Shown here piece by piece: positions 55,439 to 64,000 of a stretch of DNA of 64,000 nt. The first letter of the stretch is position 1. Every line of letters begins with the position of its first letter. The stretch lies in NCBI GenBank assembly GCA_031841125.1, contig CM063107.1, positions 49,799,497 through 49,863,496 on the forward strand, in the 5' to 3' direction. The notes beneath the pieces are model-generated. The model did not search any database. It saw only the letters and a program-made list of their open reading frames with translations, and was not told the origin of the DNA. The stretch is from Acanthococcus lagerstroemiae (lineage: Eukaryota > Arthropoda > Insecta > Hemiptera > Eriococcidae). A program made the translations under genes and the position numbers.

Positions 55439-56960
55439 CAGAAGCTTAAGGAACATTTCCATTTTTAGTCGACTCAGTATTATCTCTTTCTTGGCGTTTT
55501 ATAGGCAGTGTGACCTTACTTCTGGAACGTCCCACACCCCGCGTACAATTGGGCTTACAATGGAGAGACAGTTTTGGTGAGATTTAGTGTTTTTGTTGTT
55601 AGTTAACCTAATCTGAGTAACCAGCGGTTTTTTGATAAATGTCGCCATTTTCGTCTACCACTTCAGCAACAGATAGTGCAAGTCTATGGAGTCTGCGCGA
55701 TGTTGGCAACAGGTTGATAGGTCGTGCCACTTTCCTCCTCTTACTAGAGCCGTCAATAAAGCTTCAATTTTTACGACATCGTTTCTCCATACTTTTATAT
55801 CTCCATAAAGACCCTGAAATACGTCTCGGAAGTTCTAGAAAATACGTGTCTTCTCGGAGCGCGAATGCGGAGAGAACGATCTTAAAATTCATTTTACGAG
55901 CAAGGTATATCATACGATTGTCTTTAGATCAGATTATTGTCACTGAGTCGCTGCCAGTGCTCAGTGCTCAGTGCGAGTACAATAGACGGCGAAGTCACGG
56001 TTCGTTGACACATCGCGGCCGTGACATTGACTGATTTTCGCCGCACATGTTTAAATAAATTTCAATATGGTTGTCAATTACGCAGCCAGCCGGACTGCGG
56101 ATACCGGCTGCGGGTGCATGCGGCAGTTCACGTCCAATAAATCAGCGCACACGGAAACTGCGAAAAGCCATAAGATCTAGCACCTGATATTCGTGCGCGT
56201 GCGGTCAGTCATACAAAATCTCTCCGAATTGAAGGCGGAAATGGAAGGGAAAAAAAAACTTTTAATTTGAAATCCGCAAGCAAGAGACACACTGTTCGCG
56301 AATACCAGGCAATTACAAACCGTTAATTATCCGTTGGTCTTCTGAATCTCGACATCGAGAGTGTGAAAATGAGGTCGTGTGCTGGCGAGAAGCCCACATT
56401 ATTTATAATTCCGGTCAATAACGTTGTAATTTTCTGCTATAATTCCGCGTATGCGGTTTGTAATAAAATGCAATACCTGCCGACTATGTTCGACAATATC
56501 GAATTCGAAAGACTCCCGGTGCAAAACCCGTACAGAGTTTATTACGTTTCAGTTTTTTGCCCTATTCGAGGTGGTACCGCCGGTCATCTAGTTTCCGCAG
56601 TCGAGCCGCGGTGCCACGACGCCGGCTGAGACGCTTTCAAATTTGCTCTTGAAATACCGGTCGAGGTGGTGGTAATGTCCCTCCGAAAGACGGTAATGAA
56701 CGGTTCGCGTATATATGATTAGAATAATTATAAATGGTTTCGTTGACCACGCGGCGAAATTATTTTATAACGGGATCTCGTCATCCTCGTACGTGGAGAG
56801 AATTTCCAAAATCGCCGATGCTCGAAATAGTGACCAAACTCTGGCTCAACTGGCACTCGTTGGACGAGGGAACTCGACAAAAATGTAAAATTACGATTGG
56901 TTTTTCGTTCCCAGGGGCGAAGTGGCCCGAGGGGCAAACAGGAAAATGCCCAGTGGCCTG
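55439..56960. other. Less A+T-rich region, possibly unique; no assigned gene
   Basis: From about 55640 to 56950 the sequence has mixed base composition with many CpG and no repeat family shared with the rest of the window. Open frames at 55639-56034 and 56363-56629 (plus) have no recognised motif. GGTCAGTC at about 56205 resembles an initiator. It may hold a promoter or exon of an unseen gene; I cannot say more. Confidence 0.25.
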
Positions 56961-57325
56961 GACAGGTATAGCCTCACTTGGTGGAGCGGATGACGATGCA
57001 CGCATGCCAAGATGGCTCCCCAGATACCGCACTCCTGACCTTGGAAACTACCCTTTCAAGTACTGGGGACGCTTTGAGGCTGGATCAGGCCCCCATTTCA
57101 CCTCTCCTTGACGTGGATTCCCGCTGTCCTGCCAGGACCACTATGGAACACCTTACTGACTGAGGGAACGTTCACCCAGTGTTAACCTGGAATTCGAATG
57201 GCCCAAAACCGGACCGCTCTTCTTTCACCCCTCACCTCTTCATCTTGGTGTGCGTGGCGACGCAGGAGGGGTGGTGACAGCGGGGTGAATCCTGCCCGGG
57301 GGGACGAATATAGTCTAGCTTGAGC
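56961..57325 (+). repeat. Repeat R, near full-length copy 2
   Basis: ACGATGCACGCATGCCAAGA, GAAACTACCCTTTCAAGTAC, GTGCGTGGCGACGCAGGAGG and CATCTTGGTGTGCG match the R copy at 37397-37755 over its length. Here no LINE tail follows. Confidence 0.65.
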
Positions 57326-57790
57326 CCTCCATCGGACCCGAAATTTTTACAATAATACCTACAACGATATTGAGCGGAGAATTTGCCAGGGTATTAATCT
57401 GCATAACAGACTTAGTGGCAACGAGACCCTCCAGGACGCATAATTACAGAAACTACTTTCTTATCTCTTTTTTTCTCGAGCAATGGGTTATTTCGGGCAG
57501 CCACTTTCTGGTATTTTCTCTTCTAGTATACCAGACTGTGATGACGTCAGAATTCTGGTATAGCTGTGATCTGCCTAAATGATTTGTTTAACTTCTGGCT
57601 TTCTGTTAAATGAAAGTAAATCCGAACTCGAAGTATAACATGCCCGTTAGAATAGTCTCAAAAGATAACAATTTCTTGTACAATGAGTCAGCAGTGTGCC
57701 TAACGTTGACTACAAATTCTTTATCTTTTGAAATCATATTCGAAGCAAGGATAAGATTTCTATAAACACCATCAGAATGTGCATCAGGAT
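57326..57790. other. Left flank of the 57.8 kb hAT, nothing supported
   Basis: No coding or repeat signals beyond the target octamer at its end (57783-57790). Confidence 0.4.
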
Positions 57791-57894
57791 CAGGCCCAGA
57801 TTTAGGGTGGTCCCTGGAGTCTCAGGGACCCGGGCCTCTACATCGAAGGAGCCTCCACGTTTTCCGGACTTCGACGCGTTGGCCGTTAAGTTTT

Positions 57895-59612
57895 AAATTT
57901 CAAATTTTAAATTTTCCTCCTCTATGCACCACGTCCAAGGTGCTGTTGTCTAGGTTACCCCACATCTCCCCTCTGGTATGTGTGGTCCCTCCTCCACATA
58001 TAAGGAGGTCGTCGTCGTTTTAAAGCTGACCGCACATCTGGCATCCTGCGTCGTCGTGTATGCCCCATCTGGTCACGTTTGCCGCTGTACACGGGCGCAT
58101 CCGGTGCGCAACCTATTCAAGGTGAGCCACGATGGATAGGGGGGATCATGTCCACTGGCTAGGTCTTCAGCACGCGGGGTGTGGTCGATGTTTGTTCATC
58201 TTGTCGCCCTAGAGGTCGAGGGGTTGTCTGTAAGGACCGATGTATTGTTGAGGAAACTCCTCCTGAATTTCAGTCTCGGCGTTGCTGCCACCTGGCTGAA
58301 CATGATGTGGCAAGGGTCGCTTTCCTTCTTAGTCTTCTCCGCATCTGCAGCTACTTTCTCCTTACCTCCGACGAAGCGATTCCACATATCCGAGGAAGGT
58401 ACTTGAGACTACTTGGTCTCAGGCAATCGGATACGATCCGCATCATATTATTCAGGGACACATCAACTTTTTTAGTATGTGAAGATCTATCCCATGCTGC
58501 ACATCCGTATTCCGCGGTAGAGTAACAGAGCACCAGGCTGTGGTCCTCAGTGTGCTCGGCTTGGCTCCCCACTTGGTTGATACGAGTTTTTTCAGGATCC
58601 TATTTCTGGCTTCGACTTTCATCTAGTATTCTCACAGTGCTTTTTAAAAGTAAGGGTCCTGTCAAGTGTGACGCAAAGGTACTTCGGATTTTCGCAATTT
58701 TCAATCTGTATTCCTCCTCAACTCAGCTTCAGTTTGCATCTCGCCTTAGAGCATTTTTTTCAGGCTGAAACTGCACACCTGGGTTTTAGATGGATTTGGC
58801 TTGAGAGCATTATTCGTGTAATATACTTCTAATTCATTAAAGATGTCCTGCAGTTTTCCCTCTACCTCTACGTGCGTATCCCCCTGTGCCGTCGCTGCCA
58901 GGTCGTCAGCATACAGGAAGTGCTCTGTCTGGTCTCCAATCGGCTGGTCGTTAGTGTATAATATATTGAATAAAATAGGGGCGAGAACACTTCCCTGTGA
59001 TAGTCCATTTGTCTGTCGTCTCCATCTGCTAGATTTACTTTGGTGAATAACATAGAACATTCTGTTGCTCAGCATTGCTTTGTTAAGTGTCCTGAACTTG
59101 AAATCTCGTGTAATTTCGTATATTTTTCTGCATAGTATAGGTAGTGATTCACTTTATCATAAGCAACAGTTAGATCTACGAAGACCGCCCCTGTGATTTT
59201 CTTTCTCTCGAAGCCATTTCCAATGTGTTGGACGAGGTTGATGGCCTGGCTTGTGCAGCTTTTTCCTTGTCGAAAGCCAGCCTGTTGGGGGATGAGTTTT
59301 CCATCAATCGTGTCTTGTATGCTATTGAGTAGCCGTTCGAACACCTTGTAGAGGTGGCAAAGGAGGGAAATTGATCTGTAGCTCTTCCTATCGTTAGGAT
59401 CTTTCCCAGGTTTCAGGATAACTACTACCTTTGTCCTCAACCATAATTTTGGCATTTTTGTTGTATCTGCCCCGTTGTTGAAGAAGAGTATTCCATCTGG
59501 TCCAGCCGCTTTACCATTTTCTACTGTGTTCCACAAAGATGTACATGAGCTGTGTGCGACGATTGTAAATAATTGTGGGCGCAGTAGAATGTACAAAACT
59601 AGTATCACGCGC
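57895..59612 (-). pseudogene. Jockey-like LINE reverse transcriptase, nested in the hAT
   Basis: In minus-strand order: GKAAGPDGI, KSYRSISLLCHLYKVFERLL, IPQQAGFRQGKSCTSQ, AVFVDLTVAYDKV (motif A), NGLSQGSVLAPILFNILYTN (motif B), HFLYADDLAATAQ (catalytic ADD), LKPNPSKTQVCSF, then YSTAEYGCAAWDRSSHTKKV near the C-terminus. Frames change at about 59075 and 58746 and again downstream, so it is inactive. The endonuclease is absent (5' truncation at about 59612). The 3' end is an A/T-rich tail at about 57893-57925. Confidence 0.88.
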
Positions 59613-59694
59613 ATCCCTGCGGGTTCAGTATTTTTTTCTTCTCATTTGTTGAATTTATGAATCAGTACGTGCAAGGCGAAGACGACTTGAATCT

Positions 59695-60231
59695 TTGTGT
59701 TCCGGCAGGACCCCTGAAGTAGATATGACAGCGCAAGAAAAATTCAGAATTGCGGCCTTCATCCAGGCTATTGACCAATTCAATACGTCTTTGAGTCAGA
59801 AAATCGAGGCGTATAAAACCATTTACTATAAATTATTATTATTTTTTTTTATCCGAATTGAGTTCTTGCGAGCCAGACACTTGGTGAGAAAAAAGAAGTC
59901 AGTTGGTGAATTCTTATCCAGAAGATATATGGATGAAGGCTTGTTGAATGATGAGTTGCTTCAGTTGGCTGAGTTTACCAAGAATTATGAAAAAGAAAAT
60001 GAAGAGTTCATAGATATGTTCCAATATAAAATAATTTGAAAAAACGTGTTCCCGAACGTGAAAATTATGCTTAGAATTTTTTAATCATTAATGGTCTCTA
60101 ATGTCAATGGCGAACGTTCCTTTTCAAAGTTAAAACTGATTAAAGACAGACTGTGTAGAAGCATGTCTGAAGGACGGCTAGTAAATTTATCCCGACTAAG
60201 TCTAGAGAATCTGTCGCCAGTTCAATTTTAA
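59695..60231 (+). pseudogene. hAT transposase C-terminal fragment (ZMYM1-like)
   Basis: The frame 59695-60039 reads KFRIAAFIQAIDQFNTSLSQ and ends FIDMFQYKII. After a stop and frame change the dimerisation region continues as SNVNGERSFSKLKLIKDRLC, then SEGRLVNLSRLSLENL to 60231. The order matches the C-terminus of hAT transposases with ZMYM1-like zinc fingers. Non-functional. Confidence 0.82.
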
Positions 60232-60864
60232 AGATGTGATTGGTGACTTTGCTTTTCAAAAATCAAGGAAAAAAGTTTTTATACATATTGTATCGCTGCT
60301 TACTTGTATCTTTTGCTGTTTGTTGTACTTCGACTTAAAAATAAAAAATTACAATGGAAAATGAAATAACATAGAATTCTTTTGATAATTTATAAAATAA
60401 TAGTTACCCAAAGACATTTTTAAATTAATCAAAAAACAATTTGTATGGGCTGCCTCCGCCCTGAAGCGTTCAGAAATTTTGAGGGCCTCCAAAAGATTAG
60501 GACCCCTATATTACAACTCTTGAATCCGGGCCTGATCAGGATTGCATTCCTTCCACCTGTACAATACGACCCAAATATTTTTTGCAGAGCGATATCGTTT
60601 GATCTCCTTCGAGTAGTAATCCCTTCCATCACGGAATTCACTTGACCAGTTTTAATAGAAATGTCGTGTTACAACGGGCATGTCTAAAGATCAGCGCGTC
60701 GCATTTGACAAAAATAACAGAACGTATCGATCAAAGAATTTGCATTACTTTTTGTTTTTATCTTGGCCATATGACAATGGAAACAATTGCAGTGATTAAA
60801 AAAAAGGTTATGGAGACCAGGCCATGGGTAACACGGTTGTAAGAGAGTGGTTCAATCGATTTTT

Positions 60865-62130
60865 GCCCCTCCCTCATACTTAAAGCTTCTTGACGCTGTT
60901 CAAAATGCGGGCTTACGTATCGCCACTGGTGCACTAGCCCAGCTTGACGTATGTGTGCCGATGCTGGAATTACTCCTCTCCCTTACCGCCGAATGCAACT
61001 CACTGCCAAATGTTTCGTTACGATACCACACAATCTTAATCTTCCAGCTTATGAGTATCTCTTTAACCCTCCAAACTACATCCCTGTTCCTAAACCTTCA
61101 CTGCACTTACGTTTACACTTTGAAGGGACGCTGCCCGTACCTATTTCCTACAATTCACTACCAACAATCCGTACATCACCCCACCCTGATTGTTGAACCT
61201 TCCCCCATACAATTTCGAACTTAGAGAATTACCTAAAAATCTGCCCGTCCCAAGTTTATCGGACACATTTGCAAGAAATTCTGGACCGCTTTCCTGGCCG
61301 TATCCTACGCTTCACTGATGGTTCAAAGTACAACCGAAGCTCCACTTACATCAACTTCATAGATAGTCTACACTCCTTCCGACTTAAAAACACAGCTTCC
61401 ATCTACACAGCTGAACTCCATGCTACCCTACAGTGCCTAGTCACAATCTCCTCGCTCTAAGACCCACCCGCCCACCCACTATCTGGTCCTCTTAGACTCA
61501 CTTTCTTCCTTGAAGTCTATTTCTGATCGCCTGTTAACGCACGCTCTCGTCCAACGCATCCATCCCATTCTCCATCTCATTTCCTTGACCATCAAGAGCA
61601 TTTCACTCACCTGGATCCTAAGCCATATTGGTATTCCAGGAAATGAGACAGTTGATCAAGCAGTACAGCAAGCTACACAGCTCCCATATATTACCCGTCA
61701 TCTCCCTATCTCAACAGATCTCACTTCTACCATTCGCCAGATTATTTTGCCTTAGTGGTTCAAAGAATGGCGGCATCAAGCCTCTCAGCACAACAAGCTC
61801 GCACAAATCAAGCTTACACCTGTCCCTGGTCAACGTCCCAATGTTCCTCCCGCCGCACCCGCCTAAGGATCGGACATTGTACACGCCTCACACATACGCA
61901 TCTTCTCACTAACCTTTATCCCCTCAACTGCCCATTCCTGTGAAGATGAAGACTCTCACTGTGGACCACCTCTTGTCATCCCCCTCCCTCGCCGGCCTTC
62001 GTAACTCGGATTTTGGCCCTTTCCAACTCCCACAAGCACATAAACAACATCCTCAAGTAAGCCTATTGGTTGAAAGCTCATTAATGAGTATTGTCACTCA
62101 ATTTTTTTTTCAATTTCTAGTACCGTAATT
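60865..62130 (+). pseudogene. I-like LINE 3' half: RT tail and RNase H
   Basis: Across three frames: LDAVQNAGLRIATGA, then AGITPLPYRRMQLTAKCFV, then ILRFTDGSKYN and TAELHATLQCL (RNase H start and helix), then SLTWILSHIGIPGNETVDQA (RNase H end, with the SHIGIPGNE signature), and TRLRIGH.TRLTHTHLLT. This set is typical of LINEs that carry an RNase H domain (I group). Numerous frameshifts and stops. Confidence 0.85.
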
Positions 62131-62335
62131 TTCTACCAATAGGCAGTTAACAAAAATCTTATGTAGAACTAATCATAAGTACCAACCACCAACTACCATG
62201 ATACATCTAAATCGTCTAATTTCATTAAGAATTTATTTTTTGAAAATTCCCTGAGTTTTTCACAATTTTTCCCCGACTGACAAATTGCCCTGACTTTACC
62301 CTGATTTCCAGTTTTTCTAGGAAAGTGGCCACCCT

Positions 62336-62580
62336 GTAATAGAAATTTCCGTGGAAATTCTTTTTATTAGGGTGTGATCAGGAGAAGTAACGCTCAAACA
62401 GTATCACTTTTTTCGTTAATGTTCCAAAGTTCTCGATCAGCTATTTTTTTTTCGTGACGCTCCAAAGTAACGTTTTTTTTTTCGTTTATGTGCCAAGGTA
62501 AAGACATGACAAAGTAACGCTCAAAAGTAACGCTTTAAAGTAACATTCAAAAGTAACGCTCAAAAAGTAACGTTTTTTTC
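62336..62580. repeat. Repeat G segment and AAAGTAACGCTC minisatellite
   Basis: TTCCGTGGAAATTCTTTTTATTAGGGTGTGATCAGGAGAAGTAACGCTC-like sequence parallels 23880-23930. It is followed by about six short repeats of AAAGTAACGCTC (62455-62575). The segment before it ends GGCCACCCTG at 62336, the right end of a CAGGGTGGCC-type MITE. Confidence 0.55.
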
Positions 62581-62815
62581 GTTTATGTGCCAAAGCAAAG
62601 ATATGAAAATGTCAAAAATAAGGCGGCAAAGTACTTGAAACCGGCTCTGAAAACGAAGAAGATTCGACGACTTAGACGACATAAAACGGAATGCGACAAG
62701 TGAACTAATGGCTATACCAAAAAATGCATTCCAAGAGTGCTTCCAAAAATTGGAGAAACGTTGGCAGCGGGTTTTAGACTCTCAAGGGGACTACTTTGAA
62801 GGTTATACTCATCCA

Positions 62816-64000
62816 AAGCAGCGTTGCCAACTGATCTTTAGAAAAGTACCTGCATTGTTGAAAAAAAAACCTGCACCGACCAAAAAATCCCTTAAAATTT
62901 ATCGCGGCGATCGTTGCATCATATTTGACTGCCAGCTATCCATTGGAAAGTTAACCGAGGATAGAGAGCGTTAAGGTACACCACATGATTACAATCCTAC
63001 AATCCTTCTTACCGCACTCTCAGAAATAACTGGGAGATGATTTCTTATCAGTGTACTTCAGTATAAGAAAAACCTGATTTTCAAAGAGTCGAGAATAATT
63101 TTGAAATGGTTCGATAGCTCCAATTTTTATTCTACTCCATTCTTTAATGTTATCACAAGAAAATCTAGGAGAAGTTTTTTCCAGAAATATCATCTAATAT
63201 TATTTCACTGACGTTTGAAGATGGTCATTTTCCTATGTTTGGGCATATCAATACAAAATTATCCCCCAGTTATAACGCAGTGGTACTTCCTTCAGAAACT
63301 CGCATTAATATTCCAATGGTTATAATATACGCTGAGTTCCGACATGTCCTGACCCTCTCACCCTACCCAGGAACCAACCTACTTTACCAAGTCCTCATAA
63401 TGAAATAAGAAAAAGTTTACAAATTCGTTAAAATTTTAATATTGAAAAACTAGTTTTCAAGATAGTACGAGTATCTCATCATCAGGGTGTTGAAAACGCT
63501 TTCCGTGTTTTTCAATATTAAATTTGTCATGAATTTGTAAAATTTCTCGTTTTACCCTATCATAATGGTTCGCAATGTAGAGTGCAAAGTTAAGCTTTGT
63601 CAACTCGTAGACAGTGAAAAAGATCATGCGTTCCAGGTACATTAAAGTCTATTTTGTGGACAAAATGGCATACCGGGTCATTTTTATCTCCCACATATTT
63701 TCCAACGTGAACTGACGCTGCGCGGCTTTATGACTGCATAATTTCTTCCATTTAAAAGCAGGAGGTTATTTAGGTGCAATTTTAAGTGATTTTTTCCATT
63801 TAAGGGCACTTAAAAATTAAGTGTCGTTTGAAAATACGGCTGTAGATCCAGACACTGTACAAAACAGAAGAAAATACAAAAATACCTGACTACATCAAAA
63901 TCCCTGCAGAAATCCCTACACTGTGAAAATACGTCTGAAAATCTCTGTATTCAGGTACTTAACCCAGCAGCTGGCAACCCTGATACGAAGGCGTCAACGA
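62816..64000. other. No supported feature
   Basis: A+T-rich. Small open frames without motifs on both strands. Confidence 0.45.

Larger units (their letters stand above)
57791..60534. mobile_element. hAT element with 14-bp TIRs and perfect 8-bp TSD, interrupted by a LINE
   Basis: The left end CAGGCCCAGATTTA and inverted right end CAGGCCCGGATTCA agree. The octamer atcaggat flanks both sides exactly (57783-57790 and 60535-60542). About 100 bp of the hAT left arm remains, then a Jockey-like LINE on the minus strand, then the plus-strand transposase C-terminus and right arm. The catalytic core of the transposase is missing. Confidence 0.92.
60661..62815 (+). pseudogene. Mariner-like transposase: N- and C-terminal pieces separated by a LINE
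   Basis: N-terminal piece: ERIDQRICITFCFYLG, then METIAVIKKKV and, after a frame change, EWFNRF (60846-60863), the helix-turn-helix part of mariner transposases. C-terminal piece: AIPKNAFQECFQKLEKRWQR, then SQGDYFEGY (62711-62810), the typical end of the same protein. Both are on the plus strand in the right order. The DDE catalytic domain between them is not present; an I-like LINE and other repeats fill the gap. Confidence 0.72.

Overview
The window looks like an A+T-rich, intron-rich arthropod nuclear genome, most likely an insect. There is no operon structure, coding exons are bounded by GT/AG signals, and most bases lie in transposable elements typical of insect genomes: hAT, Tc1/mariner, RTE, Jockey-like and I-like LINEs, and many short inverted-repeat elements. 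A hemipteran host is only a guess from the LINE style. All calls come from reading the sequence by eye; no search was run.

The most convincing host genes are three related genes, all on the minus strand, whose large last exons lie at 6507-7158, 18383-19457 and 30313-32095. Each encodes a protein with alanine/glycine/proline repeats (GPGG, GGVAI, KPVG), the style of the arthropod DUF4774-type secreted proteins of unknown function. All three last exons start with one base completing a codon (the same intron phase), and their stop codons are spaced about 12 kb apart. This indicates a tandem paralogous cluster with very long repeat-filled introns. A four-codon first exon with a strong donor and a TATA-like box near 42.64 kb is a candidate start for the third gene. 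Other possible host exons are a terminal exon at 1-151 (minus) and internal exons at 43097-43209 and 51764-51938 (plus); none is recognised.

The rest is layered mobile DNA. 1.3-5.0 kb: hAT-like short elements, one carrying an internally deleted RTE LINE. 9.1-11.9 kb: a GGTAAC-minisatellite element split by two hAT elements that carry further insertions. 25.5-28.1 kb: a 2.7 kb hAT-like element whose interior is a large inverted array. 28.3-28.9 kb: a compound inverted repeat and a TA-flanked element. 37.4-41.8 kb: LINE remnants, short elements and a tRNA-like fragment. 45.6-46.2 kb: a doubled palindrome with a perfect 8-bp target duplication. 50.4-51.6 kb: an array with a period a little over 100 bp. 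57.8-60.5 kb: a complete-ended hAT with a nested Jockey-like LINE. 60.7-62.8 kb: a mariner whose two ends are separated by an I-like LINE.

The elements are mostly dead: frameshifted, truncated or non-autonomous. Repeated 8-bp duplications next to CAG...CTG termini show that hAT-type transposition is the dominant process in this region.
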